Positions 1 to 8,818 of a DNA stretch of 64,000 nucleotides are shown one piece after another (the first letter of the stretch is position 1; each line of letters begins with the position of its first letter). This DNA comes from Candidatus Rokuibacteriota bacterium (GTDB lineage: Bacteria > Methylomirabilota > Methylomirabilia > Rokubacteriales > CSP1-6): NCBI GenBank assembly GCA_030647435.1, contig JAUSJX010000029.1, positions 85,043 to 149,042 of the forward strand, written 5' to 3'. Below the pieces are notes generated by a model. It saw only the letters and a program-made list of their open reading frames with translations, searched no databases and had not been told where the DNA came from. Both the position numbers and the translations under genes were made by a program.

Positions 1-413
1 CTTGGGGTTCACGCCTGCGATTGCGTCATGCGGAATCAAGGCCGGGTACAACAGAATAAGCGGCGCGAGTAACGCTAGTGCTAACGATCTACACATGGCT
101 CCGGCCAACACTATCTGTAGTTTCGGGCGGGAGCTGGAACGCCGATGCAGTTGATGGCTGCGCCATTCCCACAAGCGCCACTATCAACCAAACCATTGCG
201 AATCATACACTCTTAACTGGAGAAGAACCTAGCACGCTCGCCTCCTCCCTGCGCTCTTCACGAACCGGCGGAGCGGCCAGTGCTCTTGCCACCTGACTCC
301 CTGGAGGCAGGTTAGCCAAGTGTTCCCGGAGCTTGCTTCCTCACACGAATTCTTGGGTACTCGTGCCCGGCCTCGATCGCGGCCCCTGCATAGCTTCGGA
401 ATCGCCTGCTCTA
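1..413. other. Stretch with no supported gene
   Basis: I see no convincing gene here. The only open frames are short and lack a recognisable domain or Shine-Dalgarno sequence. Base composition is less GC-biased than the rest of the window. No tRNA, hairpin terminator or repeat stood out. Confidence 0.5.
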
Positions 414-1349
414 CTAAGGCTTCTCATACGTGTAACTCTGTCCGCCTGGAATGATCACTCCGTCGATCTTTAGTCTTACAACCACGCGATCCTTGCCCTC
501 TGGCTTCGACGGCATCGTAACCTCGACCGTGTCCGCGGACTTCACCTCGGCCTTGGCGGACTCCCCATCGATGAGGGCCTGGATCTTGCCCTTGAACTTA
601 GTCAGGTCGACCCCACTCGTCGTTAGGGTCGCAGGCTTTTGCGCCTTGCCGGAAGCGGGGTCAATCGCTACGAGCGCAGCCTTCTCAACGAGCGCGAGTT
701 TGTCCTGCATTTGTTGAGTAGCCTGCTCCTTCTGTGCGGCCGCCGCCGCCGCGGCTGCCGCCTCGGACCGCTTCGTCTCCAGCCAGATTGCAGCCGCCTC
801 CACCTTATCGTGAAGAATCACAGTCGCAGCCGTATAGGATTGCGCTGTGGGGGGCGTCCCCACTCTTCTGGCGGCCTCGGCAAGAGCCGACGCAATTTCG
901 TTCGCTGCCACTGTGTAAAAGCCTGCTCGGGCGCTGTTGTTGAGCAGGCCGAAGAACCCGGAGGCAAAGCCGCTCGACACGCCGATGAGACCAATCGTCG
1001 TGGTAGACGCGGCAGCGGCTATGCCAAGGCCACCGACTGCACTGAGCGCGCCGAGCGCGATGGTGCCCGCAAGGTAAATCGACCATTCGTTCATGGTCGC
1101 ACGGGTCCGATACGCTTCGTTGAGCTGCTGGGCCCATTCCACGTGGCTGAGGTACCCTTCACAGTCGAGCGCGAGTAAGGTTCCGGCGATCCTGTCGCGC
1201 CTAGCGCACTCAGTCTGAACATTGCTGCTGGGCGTGATTGCCGGGCTATCCGGACGGACCCCGAAATAGGTTCCGAACGTGCCACAGCCACTGGAAAGAA
1301 GTGAGGCGGCGACTAGCAAGGCAATCGCACGGCGCGAGGGCCTTCCCAT
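414..1349 (-). CDS. Lipoprotein of unknown function
   Basis: No family recognised. From the ATG at 1349 the protein is 311 aa and begins with an Arg-containing n-region, a hydrophobic stretch and a lipobox (LLSSGC), so it is probably exported and lipid-anchored. A more upstream ATG at 1559 would add about 70 residues before the signal peptide, which is implausible. Residues about 85-130 form a Gly/Ala-rich hydrophobic region (ALGALSAVGGLGIAAAAS, then GLIGVSSGFASGFFGLL) that could insert in a membrane. An Ala-rich segment near residues 190-200 precedes a polar C-terminal domain. The gene is divergent from a LuxR-type regulator across a perfect palindrome. Confidence 0.7.
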   Translation of the reverse strand: MGRPSRRAIALLVAASLLSSGCGTFGTYFGVRPDSPAITPSSNVQTECARRDRIAGTLLALDCEGYLSHVEWAQQLNEAYRTRATMNEWSIYLAGTIALGALSAVGGLGIAAAASTTTIGLIGVSSGFASGFFGLLNNSARAGFYTVAANEIASALAEAARRVGTPPTAQSYTAATVILHDKVEAAAIWLETKRSEAAAAAAAAAQKEQATQQMQDKLALVEKAALVAIDPASGKAQKPATLTTSGVDLTKFKGKIQALIDGESAKAEVKSADTVEVTMPSKPEGKDRVVVRLKIDGVIIPGGQSYTYEKP

Positions 1350-1548
1350 CCATCCCTGAACACAAAGGAGTGGACACATGGAGATCCGAAGCCCGGGCGA
1401 GTTGATGAGATTCATTCTGTACCTCATGTCGGAGGACAAAAGGCTCTGCGGAGCTTCTCTTGGATCTGGAAGGAAGCCATGCCGCCCCCTTGGTGACCGG
1501 CAGTCCGACGCATAGGAGCCTCCTTCTACAGGGTCGGCGGGCCCTGGG

Positions 1549-1570
1549 CCATACGTCACTTGACGTATGG
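1549..1570. promoter_or_regulatory. Perfect palindrome, candidate operator
   Basis: Two 10-bp arms, CCATACGTCA and TGACGTATGG, are separated by two bases. The palindrome lies in the 325-bp gap between the divergent lipoprotein gene (start 1349) and the LuxR-type regulator gene (start 1675). Position and symmetry suit a dimeric HTH regulator, possibly the adjacent one acting on both genes. That assignment is inference; the rest of the gap shows nothing else I can support. Confidence 0.5.
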
Positions 1571-1674
1571 GCTGTAGGACGTCGGCTCGGGCGACTTGAC
1601 TAAGGCAACGGCCTGCCGCACTGTTCCGGCACCGACCAGCAGTTCACGACCAGTCCGACAGCTGAGGGCAGAGA

Positions 1675-2760
1675 ATGCATCGATTGAGCCGCCGTGATCT
1701 AGGGGCCGCCCTGGATTGCCTGCGGATGACCTACGCGACGCTGGATCTTGAGGCGTTCCCGCGACAGGCCGTTGCGGGGTTGCTCCGGGTCGTGCCGGCT
1801 CCCTTCGGCTCGTACAACGAGATCGAACGCGGGGCGACACGGATCAGGTATGTGGTGGAGCCGAGAGATGCCCGGATACCACATCTCGAGCTGAGTGCCG
1901 GACAGTATCGGCACGAGCAGCCGGTGCTCGCCCATTACCTGCGGACGGGCGATGGGTCACCACACAAGCTGTCTGACTTCCTGACCCCCCAGCAATTGCA
2001 CAGCCTGTCGATTTACAACGAGAACTATCGCCGCACCGGGGTGGAGTACCAGATGACGTTCATGCTCAAGAGCCTCCAGCGGCAGTCGGCCCCGACGATC
2101 GCCATCGCGCTCGATCGAGGCCGTGCCGAGGCCGATTTCACCGAGCGTGACCGGCTCATCTTGAGCCTGCTCCGCCCTCACCTGATGACCGCCTACGCGA
2201 ACGCAGAGACCGTGTCCACGCTCCGCCGGACGGCCCCCGCGGCAGGCGTGGCACCGGAGACGCGCCGGCGTGAGGTCGTCTTCTTGCGCCGGAGCGGCCG
2301 GCACCTCATCTCCCCGCGCGCAAGATACTGGCTGACGCTGTACTTTGACGACGGCGCGGCGCGAGGGCATCAGCTGCCCGAGGACCTCCAGCGCTGGGTC
2401 CGGGAGCAGGCGGAGCGCCTGGGCCGCGGCAACACGCTGACTGCACCGCCTCGGCCCCTGGTCGTGCAGCGGGAGGATACGCGTCTCAGCATCCGGCTGA
2501 TTCCTGACTCGCCGGACGATCTCCTTGTCCTTGAGGAAGAAAAGACGAAGGTCGACTACGCGGCGCTCCTACAGCCCGGGCTGACCCCGCGCGAGGCCGA
2601 GGTCCTCCACTGGGTGGCAGAAGGCAAGACGAACAAGGACATCGGGACGATCCTTCGGGCAAGTCCCCGCACGGTGGGCAAACATCTCGAGCGGGTCTTC
2701 TCGAAGCTGGGCGTCGAAACACGCACCGCTGCGGTCGCCCGCGCCCACGCTTCCGCCTGA
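1675..2760 (+). CDS. LuxR-type (GerE HTH) transcriptional regulator
   Basis: A 361-aa protein whose last ~60 residues are a LuxR/GerE helix-turn-helix: LTPREAEVLHWVAEGKTNKDI followed by SPRTVGKHLERVFSKLGV. These match the family's conserved TPRE, EVL, G-x-T/S-N-K-x-I and T-V-x-x-H positions. The N-terminal ~290 residues resemble no sensor domain I can name with certainty; there is no receiver Asp pocket, so this is not a response regulator. The start is the ATG at 1675. The gene is divergent from the lipoprotein gene, and the palindrome at 1549-1570 may be its operator. Confidence 0.85.
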   Translation: MHRLSRRDLGAALDCLRMTYATLDLEAFPRQAVAGLLRVVPAPFGSYNEIERGATRIRYVVEPRDARIPHLELSAGQYRHEQPVLAHYLRTGDGSPHKLSDFLTPQQLHSLSIYNENYRRTGVEYQMTFMLKSLQRQSAPTIAIALDRGRAEADFTERDRLILSLLRPHLMTAYANAETVSTLRRTAPAAGVAPETRRREVVFLRRSGRHLISPRARYWLTLYFDDGAARGHQLPEDLQRWVREQAERLGRGNTLTAPPRPLVVQREDTRLSIRLIPDSPDDLLVLEEEKTKVDYAALLQPGLTPREAEVLHWVAEGKTNKDIGTILRASPRTVGKHLERVFSKLGVETRTAAVARAHASA

Positions 2761-2776
2761 GACGCGCGGCTCAGCC

Positions 2777-3604
2777 CTACGCGAGGCCCTCCTCGAACAG
2801 CTTCGCCTCGCGCTCGCGCCGGTCGCGCAGGCCGTTGCCCTCGGGCCAGAGCCGCTTCATGGCGCGCAGCGCGGCGGGGACATCAGCCGTGCGCCCGGCG
2901 GCGACGGCGTCGCGGATATCACGCATTTCCTTGCGGCTGCCCGGGTAGCCGGGCGTGTCAGCCATGGCGCTGCCACGGTTGTAGACCAGGCTGACCAGCA
3001 CGCCGAGGCAGAGCGGGGACAGCAGCGCCGGGCCCGTGAAGGTGGCGCGGGTGGTAGCAATCTCCGCCGGCAGTGTGCGGCGAATAAACACGGTCCAAGC
3101 AGCGTGCCAGGGGATGGTGTTGCCTGTGAGCTGCGCCGGGCCGGCCGAGGCGGCCTGACCCTTGCGGCCGAGCCAGGGGCGCAGCCCCCCTATCTGCGCC
3201 GGAGTGAGCAGATTCGACCAGTCGGCGTCGAAGGCGACCTGATAGCCGAGGTCATAGCCGACGCCTATCGTGACTCCGCTGGCGCCGCCGGGCCATGTGG
3301 GGCGGGTGCACTGGGTGTCGTAGTATCCGCGGCTTCCTACCTCCTCGCGGGCGATGAAAGCGACCGCGCGCGCCGGGATGTCGGGAGAAGGTTCGGGTAG
3401 GCCGCGCAGTCTCTGCCATGTGGCGGCATCGATGGTGCCGTTGTTCGGTAGGCCGCTGGCCGCCTGAAACTCGCGCACTGCCGCCTCAGTGCCGCCACCG
3501 AAGCCTCCGTCAAGATCGAGGATCGCGCCGGCGCGGTTCAGCAAACCCTGCGCCTCGATCACATCTACGCCTTTGTCGTGTTGCTTCAGCACACGGTCAG
3601 GCAT
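2777..3604 (-). CDS. Peptidoglycan-binding, lysozyme-like hydrolase
   Basis: About 275 aa from the ATG at 3604. Residues ~10-65 form a peptidoglycan-binding domain 1 (DVIEAQGLLNRAG, then AAVREFQAASGLPNNGTIDAATWQRL). Residues ~75-260 look like a T4-lysozyme/pesticin-type fold: REEVGSRGYYDTQ, then SGVTIGVGYDLGY gives the Glu...Asp/Thr arrangement and the T-I-G-x-G-Y-D motif of such muramidases, and SLVYNRGSA occurs in phage lysozymes. No signal peptide is visible. An upstream in-frame ATG (3661) would add 19 residues without a Shine-Dalgarno. No other phage gene surrounds it, so it may be a domesticated endolysin. It converges with the LuxR gene 17 bp away. Confidence 0.7.
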   Translation of the reverse strand: MPDRVLKQHDKGVDVIEAQGLLNRAGAILDLDGGFGGGTEAAVREFQAASGLPNNGTIDAATWQRLRGLPEPSPDIPARAVAFIAREEVGSRGYYDTQCTRPTWPGGASGVTIGVGYDLGYQVAFDADWSNLLTPAQIGGLRPWLGRKGQAASAGPAQLTGNTIPWHAAWTVFIRRTLPAEIATTRATFTGPALLSPLCLGVLVSLVYNRGSAMADTPGYPGSRKEMRDIRDAVAAGRTADVPAALRAMKRLWPEGNGLRDRREREAKLFEEGLA

Positions 3605-3911
3605 GGAAGGGGCTCCGATCCAATGCTGTAGTAGCAGCCAGCCCAGTGTGGCGCATGGCACGAACTACCGGAAGACCTTCTGGACACTGCACTGACGGGT
3701 TCAGGTCAGAGATCATTCCGCTGTGGCATTCCATCTTGCGGCAAGAGTAGCTGCCCGTCGATTCTAGTCAACGGAAATCTGCCCTTACTCGGTGTGAAGG
3801 CAGCGCCGAGTGCCTCGGAAAGAGCGAGCGGCCCCGGTTGGCGAGGATCCCCTGAGGCGGTCGGGCCCGGCTTACAGGCCCGCTCCGGTGCGATTTATTC
3901 CCGGTAACCAT
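3605..3911. other. Intergenic stretch, nothing identified
   Basis: About 300 bp between the start of the lysozyme-like gene and the stop of the zinc-ribbon gene. I see no open frame with a recognisable domain, no strong hairpin and no repeat. Confidence 0.5.
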
Positions 3912-4070
3912 TCAGCGCCCACGCCGGCGGCGCCGTTTGGCAGTGGTGCGGCCGGGCGATCGCCGGGTGCCGTGCCGCAGGCCGTCCATGAAGATGCCGC
4001 GGCAGGCCTCGCTGCAGAATCGCTTCGCGTCGTCGGTGAGCTCTTTCCCGCACGCTTCGCATTTCATCAT
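3912..4070 (-). CDS. Small zinc-ribbon protein
   Basis: A 52-aa protein starting MMKCEACGKEL, with CEAC at residues 4-7 and FCSEAC about ten residues later, a four-cysteine zinc-binding arrangement. The C-terminus is a run of Arg/Lys (AKRRRRRGR), suggesting nucleic-acid contact. The start at 4070 is fixed by AGAGGAG 7 nt upstream; longer frames read into ppk and lose the ribosome site. It lies 41 nt downstream of ppk on the same strand and may be cotranscribed. Function unknown. Confidence 0.7.
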   Translation of the reverse strand: MMKCEACGKELTDDAKRFCSEACRGIFMDGLRHGTRRSPGRTTAKRRRRRGR

Positions 4071-4110
4071 GGCCGAACTCCTCTGAGAGCAGCGTGGATC
4101 GTTGGGGAGA

Positions 4111-6171
4111 CTACGCGAAGATGCCGTGCGCTCCCGTGACTTCGTAGAGGCGCTCCTGCGAGCGCAGCGCGGGCTGCCCGTCCGCCGTGATGCGCACGGA
4201 ACTGCCATCGGGCAGGATGCGCCGCGCCTTCACCGTATCGGCAAGCTGGATCTCGAGGATCTCGCGGACCTGGGCCTGGAGTCCGGGGTCCAGCACGGGG
4301 AAGGCGATCTCGACGCGGCGGTCGAGGTTCCGCGGCATCCAGTCCGCTGAGGCCAGCAGGTATTCCGGCTCCCCAAGGTTCTCGAAGTAGAAGATCCGCG
4401 CGTGCTCGAGGAAGCGGTCCACGATCGAGACGACGCGGATGTTCTCCGACAGCCCGGGCACCTCGGGGCGCAGGCAGCAGATCCCGCGCACGATCAGGTC
4501 GATCCGCACCCCCGCCCCGCTGGCCTCGTACAGCTCCTCGATCAGGCGGGGATCCGCGAGCCCGTTCATCTTCGCGATGATCCGCGCCGGCCGACCGGCC
4601 CTGGCGTGCTCGGCTTCGCGGCGGATGCGCTCGACGAGGCCCTCGCGCAGGTCGCTGAGCGCCAGCAACAGGTGGTGGAAGCCGTGCGGGCGCGTGTAGC
4701 CGGTGAGGAGGTTGAACAGCTCCGTCAGGTCCTCGCCGAAGGTTTCGCGGCTGGTGAAGAGCCCGAGGTCCTCGTAGACGCCGCCCGTCCGAACGTTGTA
4801 ATTGCCGGTGGCGAGATGGCAGTAGCGCCGGATGCCGTCCGCCTCCTGGCGCACGACGAGGCACGCCTTGCAGTGGGTCTTGAAGCCCGCGAGGCCGTAG
4901 ACTACATGGGCGCCCACTTCTTCGAGCGCTCGCGCCCAGCGGATGTTCGCCTCCTCGTCGAAGCGGGCCTGCAGCTCCACGAGAACGGCGACCTCCTTGC
5001 CGTTCTCGACGGCGGTGCGCAGCACGTGCGCGATCGGTGAGGCCGGGCTCACGCGGTAGAGCGTCATCTTGATGGCAAGCACCTTGGGATCGATGGCGGC
5101 CTCGCGCACGAAACGCGTGACGGCGTCGAAGGTGTGGTAGGGGTGATGCACCAGGACGTCCTGCGTCCGGATGGCGCTCCAGATATCCGGCGCGTGATCG
5201 AAGGCGGGGACGGGATGCGGCGGCAGCGGCCGGTCCTTGATCCGCGGCACGTCCACCGCCGCGTAGAGCTGGAACAGGTCCGAGAAGGCTGTGAACCCCT
5301 CGTCCTCGTAGAGGTCCTCCGGGGACAGCTCCAGCTCGTCCAGCAGCGTCGCCAGGATGTCGGGCGGCAGGTCGCCGTCGTGCTGCAGCCGCACGGCCGT
5401 GCCTAGGCGGCGCTCGCGCAGGCTTTCCTCGATGCTGGCGAGCAGGTCCTCCGGGCGGCCCGGCGGCTGCAGGACCGCGTCGCGCGTCACGCGGATGGCG
5501 TGGGTCGACAGGATGTCGTAGCCGTTGTAGATATTCGGCAGGTGCAGGCGGATGACGTCCTCGAGCAGCATGAACACCTGCTTGCCGGCCGGATCGGGCA
5601 GCGGGACGAAGCGCGGCAGCACCTGGCTCGGGATGTGGATGACGGACAGCGCGCTGTGCGGCAGCACGGAGGGCGCCGACGGCCGGACGGAGGCCACGAG
5701 GCAGAGCGAGCGGTTGCCGAGGTACGGGAACGGGTGGCCGGGGTCGACGGCCAGCGGCGTCAGCACGGGCAAGAGCGTGCGGCGGAAGTAGTCCTCAAGG
5801 AAGCGCTGCTGCTCTTCACTCGTTTCCTTGGGGCGGAGCAGGACGATGCCTTCCGCGGCGAGCAGCGGCTGGACCTCCTCGAGGAAGCAGCGGTGCTGCT
5901 CGTCCACCAGCTCGTGGATCCGCACGACCATGGCGGCCATGGTCTCCCCGGGCGTGAGCCCGTCGGGCCCCGGCGCCTTGTCGCCGGCTTCGATGCGCCG
6001 CTTCAAGGTGGCGACGCGCACCATGAAGCACTCGTCCAGGTTCGCGCTGAAGATGGCGAGGAACTTCACGCGCTCAAGGAGCGGCACGCTCGGGTCCTGC
6101 GCCTCTTCGAGCACGCGCCGGTTGAACTCGAGCCACGACAGCTCACGATTGATGAACGCGTCCGTGTTCAT
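4111..6171 (-). CDS. ppk1: Polyphosphate kinase 1
   Basis: A 686-aa protein, the usual Ppk1 length. It reversibly transfers the ATP gamma-phosphate onto polyphosphate. The N-domain opens with the signature FINRELSWLEFNRRVLEEA, and ANLDECFMVRVA follows. The catalytic domains carry the autophosphorylated histidine in FKTHCK (His433; E. coli His435) and the second conserved histidine in CHLATGNYN (His452). The C-terminal signature YFENLGEPEYLLASADWMPRN is complete. The start is 1 nt downstream of the ppx stop, so translation is probably coupled. The sixA-ppx-ppk order makes this a polyphosphate turnover operon. Confidence 0.95.
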   Translation of the reverse strand: MNTDAFINRELSWLEFNRRVLEEAQDPSVPLLERVKFLAIFSANLDECFMVRVATLKRRIEAGDKAPGPDGLTPGETMAAMVVRIHELVDEQHRCFLEEVQPLLAAEGIVLLRPKETSEEQQRFLEDYFRRTLLPVLTPLAVDPGHPFPYLGNRSLCLVASVRPSAPSVLPHSALSVIHIPSQVLPRFVPLPDPAGKQVFMLLEDVIRLHLPNIYNGYDILSTHAIRVTRDAVLQPPGRPEDLLASIEESLRERRLGTAVRLQHDGDLPPDILATLLDELELSPEDLYEDEGFTAFSDLFQLYAAVDVPRIKDRPLPPHPVPAFDHAPDIWSAIRTQDVLVHHPYHTFDAVTRFVREAAIDPKVLAIKMTLYRVSPASPIAHVLRTAVENGKEVAVLVELQARFDEEANIRWARALEEVGAHVVYGLAGFKTHCKACLVVRQEADGIRRYCHLATGNYNVRTGGVYEDLGLFTSRETFGEDLTELFNLLTGYTRPHGFHHLLLALSDLREGLVERIRREAEHARAGRPARIIAKMNGLADPRLIEELYEASGAGVRIDLIVRGICCLRPEVPGLSENIRVVSIVDRFLEHARIFYFENLGEPEYLLASADWMPRNLDRRVEIAFPVLDPGLQAQVREILEIQLADTVKARRILPDGSSVRITADGQPALRSQERLYEVTGAHGIFA

Positions 6172-6172
6172 G

Positions 6173-7123
6173 TCAGCCTCGACCGTTGAATGTTTCGCGC
6201 AAAAGGATGCCGTCGCGCACGCCGCGCGTGCAGACGACGAGCCGTAGGTAGCCGCCGAAAACCATGGCCTCCTCGATCACGATGGCCCCGGCCAGGATGA
6301 TATCGGCCCGTTCCGCCTTGAGGCCGCCGATCTTCCGGCGCTTCCGCCGGGAGAGGCTCTCCAGGCGCTCACGGACGGCGGTGACGTCGGACTGGTAGAG
6401 CTGCAGCCCGTGGCGGTGCTTCCGCTCGCCCTGGTGCGACCGGAGGTGGATGCTGGCGAGGGTGCGGACGGTGCCGCCCAGCCCCACCATGACCTCGCCG
6501 CGCCTCGCGGGCGGCAGGCCGTCCAGAAGCTGGGCGCGGATTTCGCTGCGGAGCGCCTGGAGCGCGCGCGGCTTGGGCCGGTTGTCGCGCAGAAAGCGGC
6601 TCGTGGTCCGCACCGTGCCCAGCGGAAGGCTCGCGGTGGAGACAACCCTGCGGTCCCGCACCCGGCTGAGCTGCAGGCTCGCGCCGCCGAGGTCCGCGAC
6701 CACGCCGTCCCTGAAGGACAGGCTGTCGAGCGCGGCTTCGACGCCGAGCCGCGCTTCGTCTCGCGCGCTCAGGACCTGCACCTCGATCCCCTCCTTGCGG
6801 CGCAGCGGCTCGAGCAGCCGTTCGCGGTTGCGGGCTTCTCGCACGGCCGACGTCGCGACCGCGATCACGCGCGGGCCGCGCCCGTTCAGCGAGTGCCGGG
6901 CGAAGAACCGGTGCACGGCCCGGAGCGTCTGGTGGATCGCCTCCCGCGGCAGGACGCCGGGCGCGCCGCCGCCCAGCCGCGTGGGCTCCCGCTCCTCCAC
7001 GAGCAGGTGGAAGCCGGAGTTCGGGTTGATCCGGGCGAGCAGGAAGCGAACCGCCGTCGAGCCTAGATCGACGACCGCCACCAGCTCCGCTTTCTTGCGA
7101 GATTCCCGCCGCCGGCGTCCCAC
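6173..7123 (-). CDS. ppx: Ppx/GppA family exopolyphosphatase
   Basis: A 316-aa Ppx/GppA phosphatase of the sugar-kinase/HSP70 actin-like fold. The first phosphate-binding loop is VAVVDLGSTAVRFLLARI (residues ~15-32); a second, GVVADLGGASLQL, lies near residue 140; and GLGGTVRTLASI forms a further nucleotide/phosphate loop. It is the short form (about 300 aa) without the C-terminal HD region, so it could hydrolyse polyphosphate or (p)ppGpp. It starts 4 nt after the sixA stop and ends 1 nt before ppk. Confidence 0.9.
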   Translation of the reverse strand: MGRRRRESRKKAELVAVVDLGSTAVRFLLARINPNSGFHLLVEEREPTRLGGGAPGVLPREAIHQTLRAVHRFFARHSLNGRGPRVIAVATSAVREARNRERLLEPLRRKEGIEVQVLSARDEARLGVEAALDSLSFRDGVVADLGGASLQLSRVRDRRVVSTASLPLGTVRTTSRFLRDNRPKPRALQALRSEIRAQLLDGLPPARRGEVMVGLGGTVRTLASIHLRSHQGERKHRHGLQLYQSDVTAVRERLESLSRRKRRKIGGLKAERADIILAGAIVIEEAMVFGGYLRLVVCTRGVRDGILLRETFNGRG

Positions 7124-7127
7124 GGGG

Positions 7128-7622
7128 TCAGTCGCCCGCGAGCGCCCGCAACACCTTCGGCTTCAGGAACCAGAGGAGCACGCCGAGGCCGGTAGGCCCG
7201 TCGGGCAGATCCACGAGGGCGGCGCCGCCCTTTTTGAATGCGAGCCGCTCACCGTGCGCGGCGCCGAGCAGGCGGGCCAGGAGCGCGGAGAACGTGGGCT
7301 CGTGGCCGACGATCGCCACTGTCGCGCCGGGCGGGCGCGTGCCGAGCGCGGCCACGATGCCGTCGAGGCTCTCGTGACCGAGAGCCGGCTCGACCGTGGG
7401 CTCGATGCGCTTGAAGGCCCGAGCGGCAATCTCAGCCGTCGCCCGCGCGCGGGGCAGCGGGCTCGTCAGCAGCACATCGGGCCGACGGGCGATGCGGGCG
7501 AGCCCCTTGGCGGCCACGGTAAACTTGGCCTTGCCCTTCGGCGTGAGGGGGCGCTCGTCGTCGGGAACGCCGGGCGTGCCCGTGGGCACAGCGGCGGCAT
7601 GACGGACGAGCAGGAGCTTCAC
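7128..7622 (-). CDS. sixA: SixA-type histidine phosphatase
   Basis: A 164-aa histidine-phosphatase superfamily protein with the RHG-type catalytic motif near the N-terminus (LLLVRHAAAV, phospho-acceptor His8) and the second His in VGHEPTFSALL. Size and the PDDERPLTPKGKAK stretch match SixA, which removes phosphate from phosphohistidine. In this position it often accompanies ppk and ppx, fitting a role linked to polyphosphate or phosphohistidine metabolism. The domain call is secure; the substrate is inferred. Confidence 0.85.
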   Translation of the reverse strand: MKLLLVRHAAAVPTGTPGVPDDERPLTPKGKAKFTVAAKGLARIARRPDVLLTSPLPRARATAEIAARAFKRIEPTVEPALGHESLDGIVAALGTRPPGATVAIVGHEPTFSALLARLLGAAHGERLAFKKGGAALVDLPDGPTGLGVLLWFLKPKVLRALAGD

Positions 7623-7638
7623 CTCACACCAGCCCCCG

Positions 7639-7854
7639 CTACCGGCGCCGCAGATGCGAGGTCGAGCGGGTGACGCGCGCGACGACCGAATTGTCCACGA
7701 CGTTCATCTGCACGAGCCGCTTGTTCCCGTCGGCCACGGCGCTGACGATCGTCGGATATGTCTCGTGGGACTCCTCGATGATCTCGCCGGCGTAGTTGAT
7801 GATGCGCCAGCGCCAATCCGGGCTCTCTGGAGTCGAGAACGCTGCGACCTGCAT
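7639..7854 (-). CDS. Small conserved hypothetical protein
   Basis: A 71-aa protein beginning MQVAAFSTPESPDWRWRI, with ATG at 7854 preceded by AGGAG 8 nt upstream. It contains IINYAGEIIEESHETYPTI, a short beta-hairpin-like pattern reminiscent of small DUF1508- or DUF6522-type folds, but I cannot assign a family. Its ribosome site lies 13 nt past the RRM gene stop, so the two are likely cotranscribed. No metal-binding motif or membrane segment is visible. Confidence 0.65.
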   Translation of the reverse strand: MQVAAFSTPESPDWRWRIINYAGEIIEESHETYPTIVSAVADGNKRLVQMNVVDNSVVARVTRSTSHLRRR

Positions 7855-7867
7855 GGTCGGCTCCTGA

Positions 7868-8203
7868 CTACCAGCGGCCGCCGCCGCCCCCCCGATTTCC
7901 ACCACCACCACCGCCGCCGCTCCGGTACCCGCCGCCGCTCCGGCCGCCGCCCGAGCCCGAGGGATTCGCCAGCTCGACCTTCAGCGTCCGGCCATCCACT
8001 TCCTGCCCATTGAACTTCTTCACCGCCTCGGTAGCTTCTTCGACCGTCGCCATCTCGACGAACCCAAACCCGCGCGAACGGCCGGTGTCACGGTCCGTCA
8101 CCACCGCGGCCGACTCGACGGTGCCGGCAGCGGCGAACAGCTCGCGCAGGCGTTCGTCGGTCGTGGAGAAGGACAGCCCCCCGATAAACAGTTTCTGCGC
8201 CAT
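7868..8203 (-). CDS. RRM-domain RNA-binding protein (glycine-rich)
   Basis: A 111-aa protein with one RNA-recognition motif. RNP2 is KLFIGGLSF near residues 3-11 and RNP1 is RGFGFVEM near residue 45, both with the aromatic residues that stack on RNA. A Gly/Ser/Arg-rich tail (about residues 83-111) ends GGGGGRW. This is the architecture of bacterial Rbp proteins, often cold- or stress-responsive. The start at 8203 is chosen because GGAGG lies 6 nt upstream; an ATG two codons earlier has poorer spacing. Confidence 0.9.
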   Translation of the reverse strand: MAQKLFIGGLSFSTTDERLRELFAAAGTVESAAVVTDRDTGRSRGFGFVEMATVEEATEAVKKFNGQEVDGRTLKVELANPSGSGGGRSGGGYRSGGGGGGGNRGGGGGRW

Positions 8204-8374
8204 GAGCAACCTCCGAGTACATCTCCCGCTGCGGATGACGCGCTCTGGACCGCGGAAGGGGGAACCAGAGTGCGGTCTGGTGAGGAGGGGTCCGCAATGA
8301 ACCGACGGCCGAGCCAGACACCACTATCATGACACAACTGGGCGCGATTCGTCGTCCCCTTTCGGGCGGCGCGC

Positions 8375-8773
8375 TTACGGGGAGGGACGCTTGCCGAAGG
8401 GCGACCGGTAGTCGAGCACGGAGCGCACCGCCGAGGCCAGGCTCTCCATGGTGAAGGGCTTGACGACGAAGGGCTCACCCGGGGCGAGCCGGATGCCGTA
8501 GTCCTCGACGGTCTCGGTGGTGTAGGCCGACATGTAGAGGGTCTTCATCGCCGGGCGGATCGCGCGGATCTGATCGACCAGCTCCCGCCCGTTCATGAGG
8601 GGCATGACGACGTCGGTCAGCAGCAGGTGGATGGGCTGGGACTCGGTCCGCGCGATCCGGAGCGCCAGCGTGGGATCGCCCGTGTCGAGCGTGGTGTAGC
8701 CCTTGGCCTTGAGCATGTCGCGCGCGACGGCGCGCACTTCGGGCTCGTCGTCCACGATCAGGATGGTTTCCAC
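8375..8773 (-). CDS. Stand-alone response regulator receiver protein
   Basis: A 132-aa single receiver domain. The acidic pocket is VDDE at residues 7-10, the phospho-acceptor is Asp54 in LLLTDVVMP, the switch Ser is in YMSAY (residue 82) and the conserved Lys is Lys105 in VVKPF. There is no output domain, so it would act by protein-protein contact like CheY or as part of a phosphorelay. The YMSAYT and FVVKPFT motifs resemble receivers attached to hybrid histidine kinases. No histidine kinase gene is in the window. Confidence 0.9.
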   Translation of the reverse strand: METILIVDDEPEVRAVARDMLKAKGYTTLDTGDPTLALRIARTESQPIHLLLTDVVMPLMNGRELVDQIRAIRPAMKTLYMSAYTTETVEDYGIRLAPGEPFVVKPFTMESLASAVRSVLDYRSPFGKRPSP

Positions 8774-8818
8774 GTCCGGCCTACTCCGCTGCGCGCCGCT
8801 GTGGACGCGTGGTCGCCG

